From Pseudomonas caspiana (GTDB lineage Bacteria > Pseudomonadota > Gammaproteobacteria > Pseudomonadales > Pseudomonadaceae), in the NCBI RefSeq assembly GCF_002158995.1, contig NZ_LOHF01000002.1, positions 388,866 through 452,865 on the forward strand: a stretch of DNA of 64,000 nt. Reading direction: 5' to 3'. This document shows, in pieces, positions 10,135 to 20,013 of this stretch. The position numbers and the translations under genes were made by a program. The notes under the pieces are model-generated. The model was not told the origin of the DNA, made no database searches, and was given only the letters and a program-made list of their open reading frames with translations. Within the stretch, counting starts at the first letter, position 1, and every line of letters begins with the position of its first letter.

Positions 10135-10866
10135 TCAAGCCTCTTGAGTGTCACGAGTGGGCCATTTTTCCGCGTGAGCCAGCTGAACCAAGGCTTCGCG
10201 GACTTGTTTCGGTGTGTTACAGGGCTCACTGAAAGGCAGCCAGTATAGGCTCTGACCAATGCGCAGGTGCATACCTTCGCTGTCGATACCAGCCAACTGT
10301 GCTGTTTCACGCTGCGGCAGCCCCGAGAGCTGTACGTAGTGGGCAATGGCTTTGGCGTGATCAGCATTCATGTGCTCGACCATGCTGGTCTCGGCAGCAC
10401 CGGCAAACGGGTTTGCCAGCTCAACGTGATCCAACCAGTGAATGGCACCGAAGCCGCCGATGAAGCGATAGCGTACCGGCACCAGCACCCAGAAATCGAA
10501 ATCATGGGCGGAATGATAGCTCTGCGATTCAGGGAAAAAACGGTAATAGCGCTGAGCAGCACTTTCGACAGCGTCCGGTTCAACAAGCTTTTGGGCTTCG
10601 GCCATGACCGTCACACGTCCCGTCGCCTGGACGTCGTCAGCTTCGCGCTCGCCCACCAATAGCGAACACTTCGCGTCCTTGCCCAAGTTATGGGTGTGCT
10701 GAGCGATGCGGCTGATCAGAATCAGAGGTCGCCCCTGATCATCAAGGCAATACGGTACCGAAGAACCAAAAGGGAAGCCCGGCATGGATTTGGAATGCGT
10801 GGACAAAACGCCTCTGTATTCCTTCAGCAGCAGCTCCCGCGCCTGCTTGATAGCCTTCACACTCAT
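10135..10866 (-). CDS. HugZ/pyridoxamine 5'-phosphate oxidase-like protein
   Basis: 243 residues in two parts: an N-terminal split-barrel flavin/heme-binding fold (SSVPYCLDDQGRP, then LISRIAQHTHNL, CSLLVGE) and a C-terminal DUF2470-type domain with EHMNADHAKAIAHYVQ. This architecture matches the HugZ family, some members of which bind and degrade heme; others have no known substrate. The start at 10866 has AAGGAG 8 nt upstream. It stands alone between fxsA and a REP-containing gap, so context gives no pathway. A flavin or heme cofactor is inferred from the family. Confidence 0.82.
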   Translation of the reverse strand: MSVKAIKQARELLLKEYRGVLSTHSKSMPGFPFGSSVPYCLDDQGRPLILISRIAQHTHNLGKDAKCSLLVGEREADDVQATGRVTVMAEAQKLVEPDAVESAAQRYYRFFPESQSYHSAHDFDFWVLVPVRYRFIGGFGAIHWLDHVELANPFAGAAETSMVEHMNADHAKAIAHYVQLSGLPQRETAQLAGIDSEGMHLRIGQSLYWLPFSEPCNTPKQVREALVQLAHAEKWPTRDTQEA

Positions 10867-11076
10867 CCAGTGACTCCTTGTAACGAACTCGTCGACGATC
10901 GACGCACGTATAAATAAAGCTGAACAGTAATCAGCTGATTGGGCACGTGCACGGGTTTGAAAGACAAGTTAATAATTATTACGAGTGGGTGCCAAGGGGG
11001 CTGCAGGAAAGTGCTGGTGACTTTATCCGCGCAAGCTCTGGATTTGTGAGACAGGTGCAGCTGCAAGCAAGTGCGC

Positions 11077-11151
11077 CTGTAGGCGCTGCCAAAGGCAGCG
11101 GTAGCGGAGGATCAGAGATATCGCTTTCGCAGCCTTCGGCAGCGCCTACAG
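11077..11151. repeat. REP-type palindrome
   Basis: Perfect 14-nt inverted arms CTGTAGGCGCTGCC at 11077-11090 and their complement at 11138-11151, with a further hairpin of AAAGGCAGCG type inside. Typical Pseudomonas REP ends with a GTAG foot. It lies just past the DUF481 gene. Confidence 0.65.
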
Positions 11152-11164
11152 AAAAGTGTGGGAT

Positions 11165-12172
11165 TTACCAGGTAACACCAAAACCTGCGGTGTAGCGGGT
11201 CTTGTCCAGATCGCCGTCGTCTGAACCGCTGATCACGTTCTTCTCGGCCTTGAGGTTCAACGAAGCCCAGTCAGTGACTTTGTAACGCAGCCCGACTTCA
11301 GCATCGAGCGCATAGTCAGCAACGTTGCTCAACGGCTTGCCCAGCTCACCATTGGTGAAGAACTCAACTTTTTTGCCGATCAGGAAGCGGTTGTAGTCCC
11401 AAGTACCTGCAACCGAATAGAAGTTTTCCTTGCCGCCGTTGGAGAACTCGTAATCCGTACGGTTAAGCAGCGCGCCAAGTTTGAAAGCGCCCAGTTCGTC
11501 ATCCCAGAACTGGTAGCCAGGACCGGTACCCACAACACGCTGACGACTCAGGTCTTCAACTTTGTCGCGCTTGTAGCTGATCCGGCCATCCCAGAAAAAT
11601 TTCTCGGTCAGGAAGCGGTCGATGGAATACTCGGCACTCCAGTTATCGGTGCTGACTACATCGTCCTGAGTTTCGCGGTTGTAATCGCCTTTGGCGTTAT
11701 GCCGCCATTGACCATGCCGAGCCGAAGTCTTGAAGGCCAGGTTGTAGTCGTCGGTATCGTTCTCGGCCTTCTGAAAGTCCATTGCCAGATCGACGTTGCC
11801 TTTCCATACCAGATCAGTGATGACAGGTTTGGGCTTGAGAATCTGCTGAATGCTAGCCAACTCGACGGTTTTCGGCGCTTCGCCGTTGGTCAGCGTGACC
11901 TTGCCGTCATCCGAGGCTTTCAACGATTTCGCAATTTCACCCTGATACTGATCCTGCTTGACCATCAACTGCTGGTCACTCTCCAGGGTCTTGACCTGCT
12001 TCCAGTCTACGGGGATTGCTCCTCCGTAGGAGGTCTCGATCAGCAGCTTGCCGCCGTCGAATAGCTTGATGGTACCGGTGATCTTGTCGCCGTTCTTCAA
12101 CCAGACGGTGTCGGCGAGCAAAGGCGTGGTGGTGATGGAGACAGCGAGGAACAGCAGAGTTCTGGTCAGCAT
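11165..12172 (-). CDS. DUF481 family outer-membrane beta-barrel protein
   Basis: 335 residues. Sec signal peptide MLTRTLLFLAVSITTTPLLA, then DTVWLKNGDKITG, a beta-rich N-terminal repeat-like domain (about 20-115), and a DUF481 barrel with alternating aromatic strands ending in YTAGFGVTW, the terminal aromatic expected for BAM-dependent insertion. Called salt-induced or YdiY-like in other genomes; function unknown. ATG 12172 is preferred to a TTG two codons earlier. The gene is single, with a REP palindrome behind it. Confidence 0.82.
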   Translation of the reverse strand: MLTRTLLFLAVSITTTPLLADTVWLKNGDKITGTIKLFDGGKLLIETSYGGAIPVDWKQVKTLESDQQLMVKQDQYQGEIAKSLKASDDGKVTLTNGEAPKTVELASIQQILKPKPVITDLVWKGNVDLAMDFQKAENDTDDYNLAFKTSARHGQWRHNAKGDYNRETQDDVVSTDNWSAEYSIDRFLTEKFFWDGRISYKRDKVEDLSRQRVVGTGPGYQFWDDELGAFKLGALLNRTDYEFSNGGKENFYSVAGTWDYNRFLIGKKVEFFTNGELGKPLSNVADYALDAEVGLRYKVTDWASLNLKAEKNVISGSDDGDLDKTRYTAGFGVTW

Positions 12173-12340
12173 AAGCAACTAGGGGGCTCAGTTAGCGGAA
12201 AATCGGGCATCATCCGGGAGGATGACGTCAAGGCAATCGAAGACCGCCGCAGACACAGAAAACACTGACAGTAGGAATTTTCTGTAGTTCAAAAACCGAA
12301 CGGCCGCTCATCTATAAACATATCTATAAACAGGAGGGAA

Positions 12341-12712
12341 ATGGTGACCAACGAGCAACAGCACTCTGCGGATCCGACCGGCATGGACCCGGCCCAGGCC
12401 AAGCGTACTGCGCTGTACCTTACGCTCAATCAGGTACCGGAAGGAAAAGTTGTCACTTACGGTCAGCTCGCCGAACTCGCAGGGCTTGGCCGCGCAGCGC
12501 GATGGGTCGGCCGGACACTGAGCCAACTGCCGGACGGCAGTTCATTGCCGTGGCACCGTGTGATCGGCGCAGGTGGCAAGGTCAGTTTGCTGGTCGGCAC
12601 GGTTTCAGGCGACGAACAACGTGCCCGTTTACGCGCTGAAGGCATTCTTGTGGAGAACAATCGGGTAGATATCCGGCGTCATGGCTGGCGTCCGATAGAG
12701 CACTGCGGTTAG
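12341..12712 (+). CDS. Alkyltransferase-like (ATL) DNA-binding protein
   Basis: 123 residues related to O6-alkylguanine-DNA alkyltransferase but with W71 in PWHRV where the methyl-accepting cysteine of PCHRV should be. The arginine-finger helix GLGRAARWVGRTL that flips the base is kept. ATL proteins such as E. coli YbaZ bind O6-alkylguanine and flag it for nucleotide excision repair instead of repairing it. AGGAGG lies only 3 nt before the ATG at 12341 but 6 nt before a GTG at 12344, so the true start may be the GTG. Lies 42 nt before ampG on the same strand. Confidence 0.9.
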   Translation: MVTNEQQHSADPTGMDPAQAKRTALYLTLNQVPEGKVVTYGQLAELAGLGRAARWVGRTLSQLPDGSSLPWHRVIGAGGKVSLLVGTVSGDEQRARLRAEGILVENNRVDIRRHGWRPIEHCG

Positions 12713-12754
12713 AGTGCGCCCTTTGTTTTCGTAACCTGAGGCAGACTCCAGCCC

Positions 12755-14311
12755 ATGCCCCGTAAAACCTGGCGCGCCGCGCTCGCCGCATATGCCAGCC
12801 CTTCAACGTTAGTGCTGTTGTTGCTCGGATTCGCTGCGGGCATGCCCTACATGTTGGTGTTCTCTACTCTGTCGGTCTGGTTGCGTGAAGCCGGTGTCGC
12901 CCGGGAAACCATTGGCTATGCAAGCCTGATCGGGCTTGCCTATGCTTTTAAATGGGTATGGTCCCCTCTGCTCGACCAATGGCGCCTGCCGCTGCTGGGC
13001 AAGCTGGGTCGACGCCGCTCCTGGCTCGTGCTGTCGCAGAGCCTGGTAATCCTGGGCCTGATAGGGATGGGCTTTTGCGACCCGCAGCAGCATTTGTCCT
13101 GGCTTATCGCAATCGCTGTGGTTGTGGCGTTTTCATCCGCCACACAAGACATCGCCATTGATGCCTATCGTCTGGAAATCGCCAACGACACCCAGCAGGC
13201 TGCCCTCGCCGCCAGTTACATGTCTGGCTACCGCGTGGCCGCGCTACTCGCCACGGCTGGTGCGCTGTATTTTGCTGAAGGATTTGGATCAACCGGTTTC
13301 GCCTACAAGCACTCGGCATGGACCGGCACTTACGTGTTGTTCGGCTTGCTGATGCTGCCCGCCTTGATCACCACGCTGATCATGCGCGAACCTCCCGTTG
13401 CATTACGTACCCAGCTGTCGGCCGCTCGCTACGGCTTTGTGCACCAATTGGCGTCCGTGTTCGTACTGATAGTGCTGCTGGTGTCGGTACCGGCGATGTT
13501 CACTCAGCTCTACAACACCGACTTCGCCAGCGTCCTGTTTCAGAACGCCAGCTGGACTGACCTGCTGATGGAAGACCGCGCGTTTCTGCGCGCCATTCTC
13601 TACATCGTGCTGACGGTCGCCTGCCTGTCTTCAATGGGTCGACGCGGCCTGGCTCCGGTGCTGACACCGATCAACGACTTCATCCTGCGTTATCGCTGGC
13701 AGGCGTTCCTGTTGTTGGGCTTGATTGCGACTTACCGCATGTCAGACACGGTCATGGGTGTCATGGCCAACGTCTTCTACATCGATCAGGGCTTTACCAA
13801 GGACCAGATTGCCAGTGTCAGCAAGATCTTCGGTCTGATCATGACGCTGTTGGGCGCAGGCTTTGGCGGATTGCTGATCGTGCGTTTCGGCATCATGCCG
13901 ATTCTGTTCATTGGCGGGCTGAGTTCAGCGGCCACCAACCTGCTGTTCCTGATGCTGGCCGATATGGGCCCGAACCTGAAGATGTTGGTACTGACCATCT
14001 CGCTGGATAACTTCAGTTCCGGATTGGCAACTTCAGCGTTCGTGGCGTACCTGTCGAGCCTGACCAACCTCAAATTCTCGGCGACACAGTACGCGCTGCT
14101 CAGCTCGATCATGCTGCTGCTGCCGCGTTTGCTGGGAGGCTATTCGGGGGTCGTGGTTGAGAAGTATGGCTATCACAACTTCTTCCTGATCACTGCGTTA
14201 CTGGGTGTTCCGACGCTGATCATGATTATCTTGCAGTGGAGCAAGGAGGCGCGCCAGGACAAGGCGGCCGAGGCGCTTGAGGCGGAGAAGCCGTCAAGCG
14301 AGCAGCTCTGA
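12755..14311 (+). CDS. ampG: AmpG muropeptide permease (MFS)
   Basis: 518 residues with at least twelve hydrophobic segments across residues about 15-500, including the MFS N-terminal motif LGRRRSWLVLSQ between TM2 and TM3. Imports GlcNAc-anhydroMurNAc peptides for cell-wall recycling, and in Pseudomonas is needed for AmpR/AmpC beta-lactamase induction. Longer than E. coli AmpG (491) because of loop and C-terminal extensions, as usual in the genus. The last ~25 residues are charged and cytoplasmic. A hairpin spans the stop codon (see separate entry). Confidence 0.95.
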   Translation: MPRKTWRAALAAYASPSTLVLLLLGFAAGMPYMLVFSTLSVWLREAGVARETIGYASLIGLAYAFKWVWSPLLDQWRLPLLGKLGRRRSWLVLSQSLVILGLIGMGFCDPQQHLSWLIAIAVVVAFSSATQDIAIDAYRLEIANDTQQAALAASYMSGYRVAALLATAGALYFAEGFGSTGFAYKHSAWTGTYVLFGLLMLPALITTLIMREPPVALRTQLSAARYGFVHQLASVFVLIVLLVSVPAMFTQLYNTDFASVLFQNASWTDLLMEDRAFLRAILYIVLTVACLSSMGRRGLAPVLTPINDFILRYRWQAFLLLGLIATYRMSDTVMGVMANVFYIDQGFTKDQIASVSKIFGLIMTLLGAGFGGLLIVRFGIMPILFIGGLSSAATNLLFLMLADMGPNLKMLVLTISLDNFSSGLATSAFVAYLSSLTNLKFSATQYALLSSIMLLLPRLLGGYSGVVVEKYGYHNFFLITALLGVPTLIMIILQWSKEARQDKAAEALEAEKPSSEQL

Positions 14312-14327
14312 GAGAGCAGCTCGCTTG
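14295..14327 (+). other. Hairpin spanning the ampG stop codon
   Basis: Stem CAAGCGAGC/GCTCGCTTG (9 bp), one A-A mismatch, then GCTCT/AGAGC (5 bp) around a GAG loop. The ampG TGA lies in and beside the loop. No T-tract follows, so it is not a classical intrinsic terminator; it may protect the 3' end. Confidence 0.5.
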
Positions 14328-14389
14328 AGACAAATGTGGGAGCCGAGCCTGCTGGCGATCATGCATACCAACGAATTGAAATACATTCT

Positions 14390-14476
14390 GTAGGAGTTCA
14401 AGAGCACCGCGAGGCAGCGATGGCGGCCTGTCTGATGTACCGCTATCGCGGCCTCGCCGTGCTCGTGCGCTCCTAC
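14390..14476. repeat. REPIN copy 1
   Basis: GTAGGAG ... CTCCTAC outer ends and inner arms GAGCACCGCGAGGC / GCCTCGCCGTGCTC around a variable loop containing GCGATGGCGGCCTGTCTGA. Same family as the elements at 26618 and 57539. Confidence 0.7.
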
Positions 14477-14543
14477 TGGTCCACCGCCCACGCGGGACAA
14501 CGCGGTGTCATGGACATTGTGGCAGTTCCCACAGGGGTAACGA

Positions 14544-15389
14544 TTACTGCGGTGCTGCTGAATCCTGAACCACGCGAATCACTCGCTGTGGGAACGGAAT
14601 ATCGATATTGGCAGCACGCAGGCGGTCACGGGCTTCGGCATTGAAGCGGTTCGACACGTCGCCGAAATCACCGGTCTTGACCCACACTCGCAACGAAACA
14701 GTGATCGAGCTATCACCTAGCGCAGCTACCACGGCCTGTGGTGCAGGATCCTGCAAGACACGAGGATCGTCTGCCATGTCCATCAGGACTTGCAGCGCCT
14801 GCTTCAGATCAGCTTCGTAGTCCACGCCCACGTCGAACGTGATCTTGCGAGTCGGCTGGCGATTGGTGTTGGTGATGATCCCGTTGGACAGATTGCCGTT
14901 GGGCAGGATCACCGTCCTGTTGTCACCGGTACGCACGACTGTGTGGAAAATCTGGATGCTGTCGACAGTGCCCGCGATGCCTTGGGCTTCGATCCAGTCA
15001 CCAATGCGGAACGGGCGAAACAGCAGAATCAGCACGCCGCCTGCGAAATTCGCCAGACTGCCTTGCAGCGCCAGACCGATTGCCAGACCCGCAGCACCGA
15101 TAGCGGCCACAAACGAGGTGGTTTCTACGCCAATCATCGATGCAACGCTGACGATCAGCAGAATCTTCAGAATGATATTGGCCAGGCTGCTGATAAAACC
15201 CTGCAATGCCAAGTCTGCATTGCGCAGTGCGAGCAGCGCACCCACTTTGGTAGTCAACCGGTTGATCAACCACCAGCCGATGGTCAGGGTCACCAACGCC
15301 AACAGCACGCGGCTGCCGTACTCCATGATCATCGGGATCCAGGCCTGAGATGCCTTTACCAGATGGTCCATTTCGGCATTCAAATCCAT
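14544..15389 (-). CDS. mscS: Small-conductance mechanosensitive channel MscS
   Basis: 281 residues, near E. coli MscS (286). Three N-terminal membrane segments (about 22-45, 60-82, 88-115). The pore-lining TM3 has the Gly/Ala-rich pattern AAIGAAGLAIGLALQGS followed by LANFAGGVLILLFRPFRIGDWIE, the family signature. Beta domain (GTVDSIQIFHTVVRTGDNR, then VILPNG) and alpha/beta C-terminal cage follow. Opens under membrane tension to release solutes on osmotic downshock. The start at 15389 has AAGGAGAG 7 nt upstream. Single gene. Confidence 0.94.
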   Translation of the reverse strand: MDLNAEMDHLVKASQAWIPMIMEYGSRVLLALVTLTIGWWLINRLTTKVGALLALRNADLALQGFISSLANIILKILLIVSVASMIGVETTSFVAAIGAAGLAIGLALQGSLANFAGGVLILLFRPFRIGDWIEAQGIAGTVDSIQIFHTVVRTGDNRTVILPNGNLSNGIITNTNRQPTRKITFDVGVDYEADLKQALQVLMDMADDPRVLQDPAPQAVVAALGDSSITVSLRVWVKTGDFGDVSNRFNAEARDRLRAANIDIPFPQRVIRVVQDSAAPQ

Positions 15390-15516
15390 CTTTCTCTCCT
15401 TACATTTCGCGAAACTGGCGATTGAAACCATCTGGTCGAGCCTGATGGTTTCAGTCGCTTGCACTGGCCTCGGACGCGCGAGGGGAGTGAAGATTCCCTG
15501 CGGTCAGGCCAGCCAA

Positions 15517-16002
15517 TCAGTCGCGGAAGTTATTGAATTGCAGCGGCATGCCGAATTCGTGACCACGCAATACCGCCATTGCTTCTTGCAGGTCATCGCG
15601 TTTCTTGCCAGTCACACGCACTTGCTCACCTTGAATGGCGGCCTGGACCTTGAGCTTGGCTTCCTTGATGTGAGCGACGATTTTCTTCGCCAGCTCTTTG
15701 TCGATGCCTTCTTTGAGAACGGCGTCCTGCTTCATCAATTTACCGGAAGCAAAAGCATCTTTGACTTCAAGGCATTTGACGTCGATCTTGCGTTTTACCA
15801 GGCACAGCTTGAGGATTTCGATCATCGCTTCAAGCTGAAACTCCGCCTCGGCAGTCAGATTGACAGTCAGGTCTTTTTCCTTGAATTCGAACTCGCCTTT
15901 GCCTTTCAAGTCGTAGCGACGGTCCAGCTCTTTGATAGCGTTGTCGACGGCATTAGTGACTTCGTGTTTATCCAGTTCGGACACTACGTCGAACGAGGGC
16001 AT
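15517..16002 (-). CDS. yajQ: YajQ family nucleotide-binding protein
   Basis: 161 residues, the family length, starting [20 protein letters not shown] and ending in [24 protein letters not shown] sequence with two ferredoxin-like halves. YajQ proteins bind nucleotides; in Xanthomonas and P. aeruginosa relatives bind cyclic di-GMP and influence transcription and virulence, and in P. syringae a YajQ-like protein is described as a helper of phage phi6 transcription. Good ribosome site before 16002. Single gene. Confidence 0.95.
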   Translation of the reverse strand: MPSFDVVSELDKHEVTNAVDNAIKELDRRYDLKGKGEFEFKEKDLTVNLTAEAEFQLEAMIEILKLCLVKRKIDVKCLEVKDAFASGKLMKQDAVLKEGIDKELAKKIVAHIKEAKLKVQAAIQGEQVRVTGKKRDDLQEAMAVLRGHEFGMPLQFNNFRD

Positions 16003-16049
16003 GTCATTTCTCCAATGGATGGCGCATCAAACGCCTGTCTTTGATGTGA

Positions 16050-17081
<1,032 letters not shown>

Positions 17082-17157
17082 GGCGCGCCAGCCCGTTTGC
17101 TCAATGGCCGGAGGGCGCGCTACCCTGAACATTCCTCATCCGTGTGTGATTCGCCCC

Positions 17158-19194
17158 ATGCCATTGCGCCAACGCCTGGAAAACCTGCCGGTCGGCCAGA
17201 AGCTGCTGGCGGCCTTGCTGGTCTTGCTGACGACCGTCTTGCTGGTCGCTAATCTGACGTTCATCAGTGCCGCCTATTACATCTCTCAAGAGGCCATGGC
17301 CCCTCAAGCGCTGCAGACCATCGGCCGCTTGATCAGCAACCCGAACCTCGCCGAACAGGCACTCAGCTCACGTGAGGACGCCGAGTCGTTGCTCAAAGAG
17401 TTGAAAAACTACGGTCCGCTACGCGCAGCAGCCCTCTACGACACCAACGGCGAGCGGATTGGCCAAGTGCAGCAAGGCGATAAGCTCAAACTGCCTACGC
17501 GCTTCAAGGACATCGAAGGCTGGCGCATCACCGAGTTTCGTAACACTCAGTTAATCCCGGTACCCAAAGCAGGCCAGGCGCCAGGCCACCTGTTACTGGT
17601 GGCCAGTAGCGAATTACCCACGGCGTTCTACACCGGCACCCTGACGGCCAGCCTCGGTATTCTGGTCTTCAGCGTACTGCTTTGGCTGGTCATTGCCCGG
17701 CAGATACGTCGCCTGATCACCGAGCCCATCTATCAGCTTGAAGAGCTCTCACGCCAGGTCACCCACGAAGAAAGCTATGCGTTGCGCGCTGCGCCGGGCA
17801 ACAAAGATGAGATCGGCAGCCTGGCCGAAGCCTTCAACACCATGCTATCGCGCATCGAGGCTCGGGAGCAGCAACTCAAGCGCGCGCGGGACGATTCTCA
17901 GGAAGCTTACGATCAAGCTCAAGGTCTGGCCGAAGAGACTCGTAATACCAACCGCAAGCTGGAGCTTGAGGTGAAGGTGCGCAGCAAGATCGAGAAAAAA
18001 CTCACCGGTTTCCAGAACTATCTGAACAGCATCATCGACTCGATGCCTTCGGCGCTGATCGCGCTGGATGAACAGCTATATGTCACCCAGTGGAATCAGG
18101 AGGCCAGCGCACTGTCGGGTACACCGCTGGATGAAGCGCTCAACCAGCCGATCTTTCTGGCCTTCCCGCCAATGAAAACCTTCCTGCCGCAGCTCAAGCA
18201 AACGGTCGAGAAGCACAGTGTCACGAAGATTGAGCGGGTCACCTGGATCAAAGATGAAGAGCGCCGGCACTACGCCCTCACCTTCTACCCCCTGACCGGC
18301 GGTGCAGGCCAGGGCGTAGTGATTCGTGTCGATGACATCACCCAGCGGTTGTCGCTGGAAGAGATGATGGTGCAGTCCGAGAAGATGCTTTCTGTCGGCG
18401 GACTGGCGGCAGGCATGGCCCACGAGATCAACAATCCGCTGGGTGCAATCCTACATAACGTGCAAAACATTCGGCGACGACTATCGACCGACCTGCAGAA
18501 AAACATTGAGCAGGCCGAAGCCGAGGGCATCGAGCTGGAAACGGTCAATCGCTATCTGGTCAGCCGCGAAGTGCCAAAACTGCTCGACGGCATTCAGCAA
18601 GCCGGGGCGAGGGCCGCGAAAATCGTCAGCCACATGCTCAGCTTCAGTCGCCTCAGCACCCGGCAAATGGCCCCGTGCGACTTGCCGGCACTGATTGATC
18701 AGGCGGTAGAGATCGCCAGTAATGACTTTGACCTCACCATCGGTTTCGACTTCAAGGGCCAGGCGATCATTCGCCAGTTCGACCCCGAGCTGGGTCCAGT
18801 GCCGGGCACAGCCAACGAACTGGAGCAGGTTTTGTTGAATCTGCTGAAGAACGCTGCACAGGCTATTCATCAGCGCCCGGATGATGCCGAACCGGGACGT
18901 ATCATTTTGCGCACAAAATTGAATCCGCCCTGGGCCGAGATTCAGGTTGAAGACAACGGCATTGGCATGACCGAACAAGTGCGTAAGCGCACATTCGAGC
19001 CGTTCTTCACCACCAAGGAGATTGGTCAGGGCACCGGGCTTGGGCTGTCGGTGTCGTACTTCATCATTACCAACAATCACAAAGGCCAGATGGAGGTGCA
19101 CTCCTCCGTCGGCCAAGGCACCTGCTTCACCTTGCGCCTGCCCTTGGCGGGTAACCAGGTGAGCGTGCCTGAAGCGGTCATTTCGCCGCTATAA
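17158..19194 (+). CDS. Orphan sensor histidine kinase (PA4398-like)
   Basis: 678 residues. TM1 about 16-38, a periplasmic sensor region of ~115 residues, TM2 about 158-178, HAMP, a coiled-coil stretch (LEAREQ...KLELEVKVRSK), a PAS-like domain (SIIDSMPSALIALDEQ), HisKA with H422 in GMAHEINNPLGAIL, and HATPase with N, G1 (VEDNGIGMTE) and G2 (GTGLGLSVS) boxes. The start is uncertain: no clear ribosome site precedes 17158, and a GTG at 17146 is possible. No response regulator is adjacent. In P. aeruginosa the syntenic PA4398 affects swarming and biofilm formation. Signal unknown. Confidence 0.85.
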   Translation: MPLRQRLENLPVGQKLLAALLVLLTTVLLVANLTFISAAYYISQEAMAPQALQTIGRLISNPNLAEQALSSREDAESLLKELKNYGPLRAAALYDTNGERIGQVQQGDKLKLPTRFKDIEGWRITEFRNTQLIPVPKAGQAPGHLLLVASSELPTAFYTGTLTASLGILVFSVLLWLVIARQIRRLITEPIYQLEELSRQVTHEESYALRAAPGNKDEIGSLAEAFNTMLSRIEAREQQLKRARDDSQEAYDQAQGLAEETRNTNRKLELEVKVRSKIEKKLTGFQNYLNSIIDSMPSALIALDEQLYVTQWNQEASALSGTPLDEALNQPIFLAFPPMKTFLPQLKQTVEKHSVTKIERVTWIKDEERRHYALTFYPLTGGAGQGVVIRVDDITQRLSLEEMMVQSEKMLSVGGLAAGMAHEINNPLGAILHNVQNIRRRLSTDLQKNIEQAEAEGIELETVNRYLVSREVPKLLDGIQQAGARAAKIVSHMLSFSRLSTRQMAPCDLPALIDQAVEIASNDFDLTIGFDFKGQAIIRQFDPELGPVPGTANELEQVLLNLLKNAAQAIHQRPDDAEPGRIILRTKLNPPWAEIQVEDNGIGMTEQVRKRTFEPFFTTKEIGQGTGLGLSVSYFIITNNHKGQMEVHSSVGQGTCFTLRLPLAGNQVSVPEAVISPL

Positions 19195-19207
19195 CGGAGC
19201 ATTGAGA

Positions 19208-19783
19208 ATGGGCTTTCGCTTGTCGAAGATTTACACACGCACTGGCGACACTGGTGAAACCGGCCTGGGTGACGGCCGACGCGTGCCGAAAGATCATCCC
19301 CGGGTCGATGCAATCGGCGAAGTTGACACGCTGAACAGCCAGTTGGGATTACTCCTTGCCGGGCTGGCCGAGCAACTGTCGGCAAAGCCTGCCCTCGCTG
19401 AGGTGATCGACGTACTCGCGCCGTGTCAGCATCGATTGTTCGACCTGGGTGGCGAATTGGCGATGCCGGTTTATCAGGCGCTTGATCAGGCTGAAATTGA
19501 TCGACTGGAAGCGGCCATCGACCTGTGGAATGAAGAGCTGGGGCCGCTAGAGAACTTCATTCTGCCCGGCGGTTCGGCGCTGATCGCCCAGGCTCACGTC
19601 TGCCGCAGCCTGGCCCGTAACGCAGAGCGGCGCTGTCAGCATCTGAACGCTGTAGAACCTTTGGCCGGGGTTGGGCTGGCGTATATCAACAGGTTGTCGG
19701 ACTTGTTGTTCGTAGCCGCGCGATTGATTGCCAAGCGGCAGGGTATTGCGGAGATATTGTGGGAAGCGGCGAAGAAACCGTAA
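19208..19783 (+). CDS. Cob(I)alamin adenosyltransferase, PduO/MMAB type
   Basis: 191 residues. N-terminal signature KIYTRTGDTGETGLGDGRRV that forms the ATP site, VDAIGEVDTLNSQLG, and the helix RSLARNAERRC with cobalamin-contact residues, as in PduO. Transfers the adenosyl group of ATP to cob(I)alamin. ATG 19208 follows GGAG at 9 nt and lies 13 nt behind the kinase stop, so the two genes are probably cotranscribed. No cobalamin synthesis genes are nearby. Confidence 0.92.
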   Translation: MGFRLSKIYTRTGDTGETGLGDGRRVPKDHPRVDAIGEVDTLNSQLGLLLAGLAEQLSAKPALAEVIDVLAPCQHRLFDLGGELAMPVYQALDQAEIDRLEAAIDLWNEELGPLENFILPGGSALIAQAHVCRSLARNAERRCQHLNAVEPLAGVGLAYINRLSDLLFVAARLIAKRQGIAEILWEAAKKP

Positions 19784-19813
19784 TCGCCACCCCCGCTGGA
19801 TGAACGAAAAACC

Positions 19814-19901
19814 TGTGGGAGCGTGGCTTGCCCGCAATAAAGCTGGACGCGGTTTACTTTAGATCGCGTCAGCTTTATCGCGGGCAAGCCTCGCTCCCAC
19901 A
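19814..19901. repeat. REP pair (inverted)
   Basis: TGTGGGAGCGTGGCTTGCCCGC and its near complement face each other at the ends, with AAAGCTG/CAGCTTT arms inside. A common fluorescent-Pseudomonas REP pair. Confidence 0.75.
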
Positions 19902-19917
19902 AGTTCTGCGCAATCCC

Positions 19918-19943
19918 GTAGGACCGGTTTTAGCCGGTCCTAC
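19918..19943. repeat. Short REP hairpin
   Basis: Perfect inverted repeat GTAGGACCGG/CCGGTCCTAC with TTTTAG between. It lies between convergent genes and could double as a terminator structure. Confidence 0.7.
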
Positions 19944-20013
19944 AAGGTCAATGGCGCACGAGCAAGCTTGTAGGCGAACATAGAATCTCCCACAGGGATT
20001 GGACATATTCCAA

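Noticed and set aside
10947..11195. 82-codon open frame after the HugZ-like gene
   Set aside because: Runs over a REP palindrome and into the DUF481 gene on the other strand.
14390..14476. REPIN as a rho-independent terminator of ampG
   Set aside because: Stem too long and interrupted, no T-run, and the same element recurs elsewhere in the window.
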